Shown: positions 11,389-23,456, counted from the stretch's first letter. The stretch is 64,000 nucleotides of DNA from Maratus speciosus (GCA_963932465.1 OZ010800.1:95871307-95935306); one strand, 5' to 3'. The notes: a model not told the origin generated them from the letters alone. Numbers and translations: made by a program.

Positions 11389-12278
11389 ATCTCAAGACAT
11401 AATGCACGGAATTCTATTAAAATTTAGATTCAGTTAGTCCCGGATCTAATTATAGAATTATGATGATTAGTTTTTGGTGTAAATCGCCCGAAGAGTGGCG
11501 CTGCTGTGCTTCATTTTTCACGATTTCCGCAATAGCTCTATCTCAAGAACTAACGCACGGATTTTCATTAAACTTCAGCTTCAGTTAGACATTGACATAA
11601 GTTGTTGCTGAATACGTTTTGGTGCAAATCGCCCAATAGTTGGAACTGCTCTGCTGCATTTTTCACGATTTCCGAAATAGTAGTTCTATCTCAAGAAATA
11701 ATGCACGGATTTTCATCAAACTTCCGATTCAATTAGTCCCTAATATAACTTGTTGCTGATTTGTTTTGGTGTAAATCGCCTAACAGGTGGTTCCACTATG
11801 CAGCATCTTTTACGATTTTCGTAATAGCTGTATCTCAAGAGCTAATGCTCAATTTTCATCAAAATTCTGATTCAGTTAGCTGCTGAGATAAGCTAATGCT
11901 GATTAGGTTTTGTTGTAAATAGCACAACAGATGGTGCTGCATTTTTCACGATTTCAGCAATTACTTTATCTCAAGAAATTATGCACGGATTTTCGCAAAA
12001 CTTCACATTCCGTTAGATGTTCACCTAAGTTGATACTTATTAAGTTTTGTTGTAAATCGCGTAACAGGTGGCGCTGCTATGTTGCATTTTCTAAGATTTA
12101 TACAATAGATCTATCCGCAAAATTACTACACGGAATTTCATTAAACTTTATATTCAGTTAGACATTGATAGAAGATATTGATAATTAGGTTTTGGTGTAA
12201 ACTGTCCAAGAGGTGCCAGTGATATGCTGTAGTTTTCACTATTTACAGATTAAAGTGATAGTCATATCGCAAGAACTA

Positions 12279-12512
12279 CACTGTAATAAAAATACGACCC
12301 GTTTTCCTGTAGGAATCGGAAAAATAGTTGCCCTTATCGCACCGTAAAATTTTCCGACCCATCTTGGAATAAAATCCGTAAAAAAAAAAATAGTCAATAA
12401 AACGGTATTTTACGGATTTTATTCCGAGCTGAGTCGGAAATTTTTCCGGTACGATAAGGGCAACTATTTTTCAGATTCCTACAGGAAAACTGGTAGTATT
12501 TTTTTTACAGTG
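12279..12512. mobile_element. Palindromic MITE, CACTG family, copy 2
   Basis: 234 bp, CACTGTAATAAA to TTTTTTACAGTG, flanked by TA. It splits a monomer of the 147-bp satellite between CAAGAAC and GTTCAGGGAATT, so the empty site can be rebuilt from neighbouring monomers. Confidence 0.9.
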
Positions 12513-12678
12513 TAGTTCAGGGAATTTCATCAAACTGCATATTCTGTTAGACCTCGACATAAGTTTGTGCTGATTAGGTTTTCGTGTAAATCATATAACA
12601 GATGAAGCTGCTATGCTGCAATTTTCACGATTTTCCCAATAGCTATATCTCAAAAACTAATTCACAGAAATTAACCAA

Positions 12679-12932
12679 CACTGTAAAATAATAATGCGAG
12701 TTTTCTGGTAGGAATCGGAAAAATAGTTGCCCTTATCGTACCGGAATAATTTCCAACCCAGCTCGGAATAAATCTGTAAAATCGGAATAAAATCCGTAAA
12801 ATACCGTTTTACTGACTATTTCTTTATTTTTACGGATTTTATTCCGAGCAGGGTCGGAAATTATTCCGGCACGATAAGGGCAACTATTTTTCCGATTCCT
12901 ATTGGAAAACTGGCAGTATTTTTTTTACAGTG
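12679..12932. mobile_element. Palindromic MITE, CACTG family, copy 3
   Basis: 254 bp, longer than its sisters through a small internal repeat around 12771-12800 (AATC.GTAAAA twice). It is flanked by AA rather than TA on both sides. It interrupts the next satellite monomer. Both arms carry AGTTGCCCTTATCG or its complement. Confidence 0.88.
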
Positions 12933-12990
12933 AACATCATATTATGTTACACTTTCACATAAGTAGATCCTGTTTAGGCTTGCGTGTATA

Positions 12991-13140
12991 CTCTCTTGCG
13001 GGTGTCGCTTTTATGCTCTTTGGATTGGGAATTTTGGTTGCAGATTTCTAATAGGGTGGGTACCGAAATACAGTGATTTTGTGAGAAATGCGATGCTTAT
13101 ATATCATTTTAAATGTACACAATTCCTGTTCAACACAGTT
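12991..13140. other. No gene seen
   Basis: Degraded end of the satellite array leading to the hairpin. Confidence 0.4.
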
Positions 13141-13270
13141 CTGTCATGTAGACAGCTTAACAGAATAAACCGGAAGTAAAGGAACTCCATATAAACAATG
13201 GGTACGTAGATAAACGTACATGGAGTTCCTTTACCTGTGGTTTATACTGTTAATCCGTCTACACGACAGA
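13141..13270. repeat. Long hairpin, arms about 50 bp
   Basis: The left arm (about 13141-13192) with AAGTAAAGGAACTCCATATA pairs with the right arm (about 13222-13270) with TGGAGTTCCTTTAC. Outer parts CTGTCATGTAGACAG and CCGTCTACACGACAG also pair. The loop is about 25 bp and includes a short GTACGTAGATAAACGTAC hairpin. It may be a small foldback MITE; arms keep near-perfect pairing with a few mismatches. No target duplication is evident. Confidence 0.85.
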
Positions 13271-13327
13271 CCACATGCTATTACCAATAAGAGGTTATCT
13301 GAGCGAAATATGCTGGCCGGTTGTCAG

Positions 13328-13402
13328 TCCAGGTAGCTTAAACGGTAGGGCATTGACCCCGTAAGCCAAGGATCTGGCTTCGATTCCCGGCTTAGGCATT
13401 TT
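13328..13402 (+). tRNA. tRNA-like sequence, probable pseudogene or SINE head
   Basis: TAGCTTAAACGGTAGGGC fits a tRNA D arm and A box, and GGCTTCGATTCCC fits a T arm and B box. A seven-base loop CCCGTAA sits between partly pairing arms TTGAC and GCCAA, which would give anticodon CGT, but position 33 is C instead of U and one stem pair is broken. The acceptor stem pairs at only about six of seven positions, with wobbles. A functional tRNA is unlikely; a tRNA-derived relic fits better. Confidence 0.4.
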
Positions 13403-14659
13403 TCACTCAGTTGGAAATATTCAATTCATATAAGCTAAAGATCGCTTATAATTATTGATATTAAATAGGTATTATATTTGCTAAGGAAGAAAACATTTAT
13501 GTCTCTTACAAAATGAAATTGTGTTACTTTTGTTCAAATATTTGTTCATTCCTGATCGACTAACATTTTGTTTTACTCTGTCATGCATTTTTTCTCGTAT
13601 ACTTAAACTTTGGAGACTCGAAAAAAGAAATGCAAGCTCCTATACGATTACTTAAAAACAAATAGAAAGTAATTGACTCCTCAATCTAAGGACATTTGAC
13701 ACAAGGCAAATATCCGAATGTGTTTTAGATTATACTTTTAAAAGATTATTTCGGAAATATGAAAAATTCTATAAAATAAATAACTGCTTTAGATATAGAA
13801 AATCATATTAGCAAATATTTACAAGAGTTAACAAATCACATCTATTTTTGCATCTCAATTTTGTATACCTATCGATGCATGAAATTACAAACCCATCGAA
13901 GCATATACTTGAAAATGATAGCAACATTCTGAATAGCAGAAGTTTTAATGCAATATCAATATTAGTTTGCGTATTGTAAATATAATGCACTTCATAATCA
14001 CGAACTATGGGTGATATTTTCTACTGTTTTTAGATAACTAAATAAGTAAATATGTTTACGTAATAATTAAAGATTTCTTAACCCATGCACTTAATGATTC
14101 AGATGAAATCTTGCATAAAAAACTATTGATATTATTTTAATAGAAATCTCATACTTAAGGCATAAAAAAATTATTAAGATTATTTAATTGAATTCTCATA
14201 CTTAATTTCAAAATCATTTAATAACTTAAGTATTATGTGAGAACTTTATAATAAAAAGCACGGAAAATGTTACAATGTGAAGTAATGTATTTTACATTTC
14301 CATTTAATTACACAGATCTGCAAAACAATATTCTTTTTTTTCTGCACTGTTTTAGATGTTTGTAAAGCTTTCTGATGCGCTGAATTAAACAATGCTGAGA
14401 TCTTTCCTTTAATACGTAGGGTTGTCTCAGAAAGTGGCAATGAAGATAGAAGTAAGTCTCACTGAAGGTCAAACAGAATCAAAAACAAATTAATGAAAAA
14501 ACACTTAAAAATAACCTGTATCTTATACTTTTATTAGTTCACCATGTTTTTCAAAGCTACCATAAAGTGAAAAATTATTATAGTTTTTTCTTCGTCTCAA
14601 AGAAATGTCTCCCTCCTAACCTGTTTTCCGAAGGCTTTGCTTACGCATTACTTTTAGTA
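13403..14659. other. No gene seen; 13800-14000 is a repeat shared with 26995-27190
   Basis: Within 13808-14000, blocks TTTTGCATCTCAATTTTGTA, ATGAAATTAC and CATCGAAGCA match the stretch at 27050-27190 in the same orientation. The 60-residue minus frame there is part of this repeat and is not treated as a gene. Confidence 0.45.
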
Positions 14660-14880
14660 CTTGTAGTCTTTTCCTATGCAGCAACTAGCACTAGTCAGCT
14701 ATCATGGTTATTGATGTATCGTGTATTTATGGGTGAGTTTACTATTTTTAAATTAGAAATTCTGGTGATTTAGTGGTCTTTTCCTATGCTTCAACCAGCA
14801 CTAGTCAGCTATCAGGGTTATTAATGTATGGTGAATTTATGGGTGAATTTAGTATTTTCAAATTAGAAATTCTGCTGCTT
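14660..14880 (+). repeat. 110-bp tandem duplication
   Basis: TCTTTTCCTATGC occurs at 14667 and 14777, and the copies share ACTAGTCAGCTATCA, TTTATGGGTGA and AAATTAGAAATTCTG. Identity looks like about 88%. Confidence 0.85.
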
Positions 14881-17199
14881 TACTGCTAAATACATAATTT
14901 ACCAACAGACCTATATTCTGGATTTGCTTTGAAAGAGTACGTAAAGGAACGTTTTGAATATTTTTCTCTCACATTTTGCATCAAAAAATACATAGAAAAT
15001 AATTTCATTGCCTACATTTTTCATTATTTAATTATTAAAAATTACTTTGATATCGACACATTTATATTAGACATTTGGGATATCTAGAACTATAAGAAAA
15101 ACTAAGTGATCACTACCAAAATATAAGTGATCCACCTTGAACACTATGTTCAAGGTGGTCAACAATCAGGGAGTTTTTCAGGGAAAATACCAGCATTTTC
15201 TGAATCGCCTTATTTAATTGCCTGATTAAGGCTTTTTTCTGTACGAAATTGCTGCTATTTTTCCGGGAATATTCTTTGACTATAATCCACGTCAAAAATA
15301 ACGGAAAGTGAATAATAAATCTTCAAAACAATAGTGTAAAAAATATTTTTCTAACTTAAAAAAAAAGATGCCTCATGCATTTTGTTAATTAAAAAGTATT
15401 ATCCTTTGATTTTTTTACAATTAGAACAAAGAAATTATGTAAAATACAATTTAGTCAACCAGCGCTTAAACGCGCCATTTTCAGCTACACATTCTATGAC
15501 GAAAATACTTTTTAGGTTCCCTCTACATTAAAAATTTGTTATTTAGCGTGATTTTTTTTCACTGCAAACTATGTTAAAATTCATAATTTAATCTGCAAGA
15601 TAAGTAAAATATGTTGTATCGATAAGAAATTTTCATTTTATTTGCAATGTCTTCAAATCTGATAAAATGCATTCTAAAAAAAAGTACGATTACTACAGAA
15701 AGTTGACGCCAAAAGAATTAGCAAGAAACATAAGCTAATATATTGGGAATTAAAACGGCCTAAAGAGGCGCTGTCTTCGGTACAGAGAAAAATTGTCCCT
15801 TTAATTTCCCTTTAAATAATGCTAAAGTGCCATTGAAATAATTCTTTATTGTAAATGCCTTTGAAAGTTTTAAATATTCAAGTTCGGATAATTTTTACTT
15901 TGTCATATAAGACAGAAAGCAAATGTCACAGGAAATCTGAAATTGTGCAAAATAATAATCGTTCTGAATAAATTAAAAATACATGCAATGTAATGTGCTT
16001 GCACGGACCTATCTGGAGCGAAAGTTATATCTTTTCTCCACCAGATGGCGATAGTTATCCGTTATTTTTAATTTAGGACTTGTTGTTGTTGTTATTTTTG
16101 TTGATTTGGTCCTTAAATTTAGAGCTTAATTGGATAGTTGTTGAAGGTTTTAAACAATGTTGAAATATTTAAAGGTTTTAATATACTTTTACAAATATGT
16201 TAAAACCAGCATCGGCGTTATCCTGTATTTTTTTAATGAAGCGTTCAAAGAGTCATTTGTTTGTTTGTAAATTTTCTGGAATTTAAAACTGAATGGCAAC
16301 AGTATCGTTTGTTTAGGCCTGATTTCTATGTTTATAATAGCTTAATTTTAATTTAGAACTTAATACAATATAAATGGATATGATACATATGTTTTATGTG
16401 AAAATATGCTGAACAGACATGATTTCAAATAGAAAAGATTATCATTTAGCTGTCATATGTTAGGATATATTTTTCATTAAGCCTAACATAGCGTTTCGTT
16501 ACGAACAATTCGCAGACCAGAGTGGTTCGCACCGCATGGTTACCAACAGTTTCCTGCACTCAGATTTTATTATAAGTAGATTGGTGGCCAGTCTGCATGT
16601 AGATTTGATTCATATAAATATCTCAAGGTGGAAAATAATGAAAAAAAATACAGGCTCGTTAGAGATTTATAGTAGAATTCCAATAGTATGAAGAGCTTTT
16701 AAATTATTACATTCAATTTGGGGAAATGCGAAATTCTGTAGATGTAAACTAAAAATATAACCATCGTCAAAAGCATTCTGTTACACAGGACAGAGACATA
16801 GAAATTCAATGAAGTAAGTAAGAGAAATTCATGTGCAATAGAAATGGATTACCTATGAAGATCATGTAGAATTTCAAAATTGCAAATAATACGAAATGGA
16901 GAAATAAAGAAAATAATTATTAAAACTAACATCCTATAAGATATTGAGTGAAACAACTACAAGGATTTGGAAATGTAAAACAATTGTATGATAAACGATA
17001 TCTAAAAAATGCTATGGGCTGCAATCCAAACCAAAGAAGAAAGAAAAATCGTGTGCCAAAAATTGATTATGAAACACTTTTCAACAATTCCAGAATACTA
17101 TAATGGAACTTGATCGTTAAAAAGGGGAAATAAGATATTACGCAAAATCCATTTGAAAAACAGATTTCTGCAATTACTGTCCAAAGCTAGAAAGGCACT
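14881..17199. other. No gene seen
   Basis: About 2.3 kb of AT-rich unique-looking DNA. ACCTTGAACACTATGTTCAAGG (a 10-bp arm hairpin near 15133) is the only small structure noticed. No splice-bounded coding frame or RNA gene could be supported. Confidence 0.45.
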
Positions 17200-17885
17200 C
17201 AAATTCATTTGTACATGGTACGCAACATAGTATGCTAAATTTTACCTTAGTTACAAAATGCATAACACATTCGAAAGTTCACCTTCAGCAATTTCCACCA
17301 ATAGACGAAGATGCATTCAGATAATTTTTTGTAACCCGGTATATAGCCTATAGATTTATTATGAGCCTCATATAAAACTAAAATTTAATTCTGGAAAAAA
17401 AGAAGCATAACACAACTGAAAACGTACTTTCAGAGTATTGTCTTCTAAAAGTAAATTGACGGCAATGAATTCAGTTCTTTGCGTAGACCTGTAAATGATT
17501 TTATTTATATTCTACAAGAATCTCTATAGTATACTAAATATAGTTCAGCTGGAAAATGCATAATTCAATTTAAAAAATACCTTAAGCAATTCACGCTGAA
17601 ACATTCTAAGTGTAATTTGTGTTTTTTCTGATGTATATGATCTATAAAATTCATACACACCATTTAGTATACAGAAATATAGTTAAACTTGTAAACGTAC
17701 TTCCAGCTATTCTCGCTTACAGACAGTACTGTAACAGAAATCTTTTGTGTGTCCCTGTAAATTAACTATAAGTGTTATGTACGTCATATTCTACAGTAAG
17801 CATATTTTAATGAAACTCAATAATGTATATAAGTTTCATTATGTTTGAAATAGTGTAACTTGATTATAATACGCTGTAAACATTT
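17200..17885 (+). repeat. Satellite S, array 1, about 140-147 bp period
   Basis: Marks such as (C)CTGTAAATGA..TAT near 17338, 17489, 17631 and 17755 are followed by AGTATACTAAAAT-like, GCATAACACA-like and TTTCAGCAATT-like blocks in fixed order. The same block order is found at 32150-32760 and, more degraded, at 51130-51420. The copies are highly diverged. Confidence 0.6.
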
Positions 17886-17895
17886 TTTTAGTCCA

Positions 17896-19306
17896 CTAGG
17901 GGGCTCGGCCCCCTACGAGCTACGCTCGCCAACCCCCGTCCAGACACCGCAGACTCTAAATGCACGCTAATTTGATCGGCTTTAAAAAGATTTCGAAAGA
18001 TTGAATTATAATCTAAAAAACAGTGGCGATCTCCCTATAAACGGATTTCTATTCATCTATCTTTGATTGGGGAATTTTAACGCCAAATCCGCTGCGGTAC
18101 TACTTGATTATCCCGTCGACCAATTTCGCCAAATTATATAAATCGCCAAACCACTCGCCAAATTATACAAATTGACATAATTTTTATTTTAAATAACGAA
18201 AGAACAAATAAATTAGTACAACATTAATAAAAATACAAATAAAACGTCAAAATAAAAATAATTTGATGACGTAAACACGTGTAACAACATTTCAAAATAA
18301 GTTAATATAAAAGGAATTAAGTAAACAGTCTTTGTCTCCTGGTATTATTTAACAAAGTGAAAAGAAAGTTATTTTAAATGAGACATTTTAAATTAATCGT
18401 TTTTAATCTGACGTAATTTTGACCAAGCTATTCTTTCTCTTTTAAATATTCACGTGAAAATACTTTTGTTAGAAATGAAATATTATTTGCGCTTTCCTAA
18501 CAAAAATAGTTGAAAAGATCCTTTCAAAATATCAAATAAATGTCTAGCGCAATTTCTAAATTTAAACTGTTTTGCAATATTTTGTGTTCATTTTATGTAA
18601 TAACTGTAATGTGACGTAAATATGACGTAATTTCTCCTATTTAAGACTTCTAACGCATGTTAACGAATTTATTATTTTACAATATCCTTTTTCTTTTAAT
18701 ATTCACGTGTATACTTTTTATGAAGTAATTTTCAATAAGTTCCTGCTTTTTATACGCAATTATTTAATGTTAATTTGAAAGTATCTTTTCTGTTTATAAT
18801 AGTCAAGTGTAAATAAAATTTTAATTTGAAGCAAACATTATTGTTCCCGTTGTTTATACAGTTGGCAACAGGTTAAATTAGTACAATTTTCTAAAATAAG
18901 TAAAAAATATCTCTCGAAATGCTGAAAATTTGAATTTAAAATAGAAATGAAACATCAAAAAATGAGTCAAATTAAAAAAATTAATGAATTCTGCACACCG
19001 GGAAATTATAACGTATAAAATGATCTAAAAATTATTAAATTCCGATGTATAGTTTTTGCTCCTATAAAACTTTTTTAGTGTAACGATTTTGTCCATCTTT
19101 AGCATTAAATATCTCTTAAAATAATTCTTCGATTTGAAAACTGTCTGCATCAGCGTGTTTATCAAATATTTTTGTATAATACAACCGATTTTCATATTTT
19201 TGTATGCATTATTTTTCTTAATATTAATGAAGAAATACCTCCGGTCACAAAAAATTCAAAACCGGCGGCGGTGACAGCGGTAGTTAATTTTTTTTAGAAT
19301 AGAGAG
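17896..19306 (-). mobile_element. Helitron-like non-autonomous element, copy 2
   Basis: On the minus strand it begins TCTCTATTCTAAAAAAA (19306 downward), preceded by A, and ends with hairpins GAGC-TAC-GCTC and GGGGG-CCGAG-CCCCC and then CTAG before a host T. TC...CTAG between A and T is the Helitron signature. Compared with copy 1 it has an extra segment near 18045-18180 rich in CGCCAAAT, related to the repeat at 52268-52320. It carries no Rep/helicase gene. Its 5' terminal 90 bp are part of the tandem duplication that follows. Confidence 0.5.
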
Positions 19307-21257
19307 ATTATGTAATCGAATTTCATTATGCGATCCTGTAAATGAAATACTATCTATAAAATACTATCTCAGCCCAAAATTTCAGATTTTTATGTCGTGC
19401 TCCACCAGAGATATATCAAAGCCTTAAAAGTGCGACTTTTGAAATTTTCGGAAAATTTGGGATTTTTTTTTTCTTTTTGTGAAGAGAAAACAAGTCCCAG
19501 ATTTGGAACTTGTCGTATGAGTACAAGTACTTTCTGCCTATTTGTAAAAGAAATTGTGTATATGTTGACAGCATTAATTTCTAAAAAAATTTCCTCTTGT
19601 AAACTGACAGATTTTGATAAAATCTTAAACTTTATGCTAAAATTTCACCAGTAAGAATTTATTTTAGGAAACTATTTTATTAACATACTTTTAGCCCATT
19701 TTATTCTGAACAAATTGCTTTAAACCGTACACGAATTAGAAAAATAAAAGATGAGTTATTTTACAATTCCGTAAGCCCTAGGATATGAAAAAATGCTGCA
19801 CACAATACGCTAAAAAGATGGCTGCCGTGCGGAAACAAAAATTAATAAAATTAAAATTATAGTCATTTTGAACTTCTAACATGATAGGATTGTTGTACAA
19901 AAAATTTCAGATATTTTAAAGAATGGTCGTGTAACCAATAAAATATTTTCTGGGCCATTTGAAATGGATTGACCCAGTTATTTTTAAACCTCAATTTTGT
20001 TTTAATTTAACCAAGATGGAAAAGAAATGTCGTTTTTCATTTTAGAAAGGTAAATTAAAAATAATAATAATAACAAAAAGATGATTAGCTTCATACCAAG
20101 AAAACATTTTTCCCATGGTCAATATCCTGAAATACATTGTTTGTTACTTTATCTTTGTAATAATGATTTCTTTTTTTGGTAATTTCACAATGTATATATA
20201 ATTTTAACGTTGTTAGTTTTAATCCGGAAATGTGGATTAATATTAACGAAGAAAGACCTCCGGTCACAAAAAATTCAAAACCGGCGGCGGTGACAGCGGT
20301 AGTTAATTTTTTTTAGAATAGAGAGATTATGTAATCGAATTTCATTATGCGATCCTGTAAATGAAATACTATCCATAAAATACTATCTCAGCCCAAAATT
20401 TCAGATTTTTATCTCGTGCTCCACCAGAGATATATCAAAGCCTTAAAAGTGCGACTTTTGAAATTTTCGGAAAATTTGGGATTTTTTTTTTCTTTTTGTG
20501 AAGAGAAAACAATCCCAGATTTGGAACTTGTCGTATGAGTACAAGTACTTTCTGCCTATTTGTAAAAGAAATTGTGTATATGTTGACAGCATTAATTTCT
20601 AAAAAAATTTCCTCTTGTAAACTGACAGATTTTGATAAAATCTTAAACTTTATGTTAAAATTTCACCAGTAAGAATTTATTTTAGGAAACTACTGTATTA
20701 ACAGACTTTTAGCCCATTTTATTCTTAACAAATTGCATTAAACCGTACACGAATTAGAAAAATAAAAGATGAGTTATTTTACAATTCCGTAAGCCCTAGG
20801 ATATGAAAAAATGCTGCACACAATGCGCTAAAAAGATGGCCGCCATGCGGAAACAAAAATTAATAAAATTAAAATTATAGTCATTTTGAACTTCCATCAT
20901 GATAGGATTGTTGTACAAAAAAATTCAGATATTTTAAAGAATGGTCGTGCAACCAATAAAATATTTTCTGGGCCACTTGAAATGAATTGACCCCGTTATT
21001 TTTAAACCTCAATTTTGTTTTAATTTAACCAAGATGGAAAAGAAATGTCGTTTTTCATTTCCGAAAGGTAAATTAAAAATAATAATAATAACAAAAAGAT
21101 GATTAGCTTCATACCAAGAAAACATTTTTCTCATGGTCAGTATCCTGAAGTACATTGTTTGTTACTTTATCTTTGTAATAATGATTTATTTTTTTGGTAA
21201 TTTCACAATGTATATATAATTTTAACGTTATTAGTTTTAATCCGGAAATGTGGATTT
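19215..21257 (+). repeat. Tandem duplication, two copies of 1,019 bp
   Basis: CCTCCGGTCAC occurs at 19238 and 20257, an offset of 1,019 bp. The two copies, roughly 19220-20238 and 20239-21257, differ at only a small number of positions and a few single-base indels. Each contains the 5' end of the Helitron-like element plus about 930 bp of further non-coding sequence ending in TTTTAATCCGGAAATGTGGA. Frames inside are open by chance: the 85-residue frame of the first copy is broken in the second by a 2-bp loss near 20511. Confidence 0.9.
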
Positions 21258-21289
21258 CTTCAGTTATTTCATATAATATTATATCTTGA

Positions 21290-21362
21290 CAAGGGGGTTC
21301 AGCCCCTTGCGAGCTATGCCCGCCAACACCCATTCATGCTTCGAAGCCTCTAAAACATAGTA
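21290..21362 (-). repeat. Helitron-like 3' end fragment
   Basis: Reads GGGGGTTCAGCCCCTTGCGA followed by GCTATGCCCGCCAA, the same paired hairpins as the heads at 9244, 17896 and 24593. The CTAG terminus is changed to CTTG here. Similarity ends after about 70 bp. Confidence 0.5.
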
Positions 21363-22261
21363 ATGTGCCTTGTTAAAAAAAATATTACCAGTTAACGGAA
21401 GAATGGCTGATAATATTGTCATTATAACGGCGGGTATCTTCTGTAATCGGGTTGCCATGCTTTTGCGTTTGAATGGGGTACTTTTCGGATACCATGGCCT
21501 CATCCACCGCTGTCTAACAACTGAAGAATGTTTTCGGGATTGATAAGTAAGATAACCCATTTCAAAATCAGCTTTCATAAAATGGTTAGGTTAAGGTTAA
21601 AAACGTCGCTATCTTTTTTACTTTTATAACTATGCTATGGACAATATTCTTCCTTCAGGTTCGGTGTTAAAAAACTCCGTCAGCTTGGAAATAGCTTTCA
21701 AAACCACGGTTTTGAAAAACATTGTGTTTTGAAATTTTTCGCTTATATTTTATGTTTTGATCCCGTTTTAGATATTTTCAGGAACAGGCGCAGCTTCTTC
21801 ATGAATTATTTTCTCTATTTTAATACACCATCGTGCGTATTTTCATTTTATTTTTCCAATGTATATTGTTTATATTAATTGATAAGAATATCCAAATTTA
21901 CTAATATGCATTTATCGAACAGTAATTCGCACAAAATAAATAGAAAGTGTTTTGCGCATACATTTATCTGTATTTATGCTGCTTCAACTGATGTAATTTA
22001 TAAACAAATTTGTTATCCGCGCTACTTTTATACCATGTGACGTCACATTAAAAATCTCCGGAATGAGATCATTTTAAACTGTATCACTTTAATATATGAC
22101 TTAAGTTTTACTTCAGTCAGCCGAAAACAGTCGCTCGCTAATGTTAATCTAATGGGAGAAATTTTTTAAGATATCTCGTTTGCATTTCAATATTTTTAAT
22201 TGATTTTTTTTTTTCATTGGATAGCTGAGATCGATCTCTACATCGACAGTTTTTTACATTT
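21363..22261. other. No gene recognised; 99-residue minus frame at 21279-21578
   Basis: The minus frame starting MKADFEMGYLTYQ is open for 99 codons but overlaps the Helitron-like fragment at its 3' end and has no motif I know. It is most likely a chance or repeat-derived frame. The rest is AT-rich without features. Confidence 0.4.
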
Positions 22262-22808
22262 TACCCGACTGCCAAGAAGGGTTATGTGTTTCACGCGTAT
22301 CTGGGTATGTGGATTTCTTTATACCGTCGAAACATCCCAACGGCTGGATGGATTTTAATGAATGAGGTCTCTATCGATTTGTCTTAATCGTCCGATGGTT
22401 ATAAGATAGATTTTGTTTTTATAAATTCAAAATGGTGACCGTAAAGTACAAAATAGTGGTAGAGACGAAAAAAATAATTTACGCACCCTATTATGTGGCA
22501 TATCATTGGATAGGTCTTTCAAAATGAAGATGATGTTTCATTGACTATTTTACAGTCAGAAGCTCCATTTAAATATTACACAACCTGGAAGTTGTGTAGA
22601 TAGGATCTCTAGCTTTACTGCAACTCTAACCTTTATAAACATCAATAAGCCACATCAAAACAGTGTTTATAGATGGGAACTAACAATTAATCACAAAAGT
22701 CATCAATACAAATATAAAATATAGGTAAGTAATATAAAAAATAGTTTCACATTGATGTAATAGATGAATAGAAGTAATTAATTAGTTCGCTTTTTACGCA
22801 GTCGGGTT
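22262..22808. mobile_element. Repeat bounded by ACCCGACTGC / GCAGTCGGGT
   Basis: A 10-bp inverted repeat closes about 547 bp of non-coding sequence. The interior near 22330 (ACGGCTGGATGGATTTTAAT) resembles widely dispersed arthropod repeats. No target duplication is apparent. Family not identified. Confidence 0.5.
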
Positions 22809-22865
22809 ATTTGATTTTTTAAGTTTAATTTGTTCTATTCGATTTTGTTTTCAGGTAGTTTTAAT

Positions 22866-22925
22866 TAGAGAGCTTTACCTTTCGGAACCGGTTTCGAAAG
22901 TGAAAGCATCCTCATAAAAAAAGAT
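22866..22925 (-). ncRNA. Possible degraded hammerhead-like motif
   Basis: On the minus strand, TTTATGA (22918-22912) is followed by a weak 3-bp stem, then GAAAC (22895-22891) and ACCGGT, a minimal helix III. The first element differs from the hammerhead core CTGANGA at two positions and helix I is not convincing. The CGAAACCGGTT arrangement is like 3' ends of PLE-type elements. Weak call. Confidence 0.25.
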
Positions 22926-23059
22926 CCGTAATATCCCGCAAAATTGTATGATTTTATATTTTTAAACGAAAATTATGTCAAACAAGCCGAGTGTTGTGAC
23001 ATATACTTGATTGTTGGACTTATTATTAGTTTGAGATTTTTATGATAAATTTTTAAAAA

Positions 23060-23290
23060 ACCTGCTTGAAAACTATTTTTAAAAACTTAAAAATCCAGTA
23101 AATTAAGATACAGTTTTCAAACAAATAGCATTTGAAAATATATTTCTTGCCCCTATTCGACGACATAAAAATTGAAATTGTGCGACCTTTTATTTATTTC
23201 TGATATAAGCCAAATTCATTACTCTGGTCGTTGTCATCGTCAATATAACGTCGGCATGACTTTTTCGTTCTTTATAATCTATATACTAAT
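23060..23290 (-). repeat. Family A-type repeat fragment
   Basis: AAGATACAGTTTTCAAACAA, GCATTTGAAAATATAT and a TTTATAATCTATATAC tail match the repeats at 38340-38640 and 39720-39860. Confidence 0.5.
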
Positions 23291-23456
23291 TTTTATAATA
23301 TAATATTTATAATCTATATCTTAAATCTGTTTCTTTATCAAGCTATATTTTAATTCTTTTTAAAGACATGCAAATTTTTTCATCGAAATGCGAATCAGGA
23401 AATACACTATGTTCTATTATGGCACTTTTGCAGAATAAGAATTAAAATAGATTTAT

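Larger units (their letters stand above)
11389..12990 (+). repeat. Satellite array, monomer about 147 bp
   Basis: The unit start TATCTCAAGA or a variant occurs near 11389, 11539, 11687, 11831, 11967, 12111, 12263 and 12646. Steps are 150, 148, 144, 136, 144 and 152 bp, and the last is 147-149 bp once the MITE is removed. Units also share ATGCACGGATTTTCATCAAA, ATTCAGTTAG, TTTTGGTGTAAATCGCC and a TTTTCACGATTT end. Two MITEs sit inside the array. Single monomers of this family also occur reversed near 46265 and 50085. Non-coding. Confidence 0.85.

Noticed and set aside
13328..13402. A functional tRNA gene
   Set aside because: Position 33 is not U, stems contain mismatches and the acceptor stem is weak.
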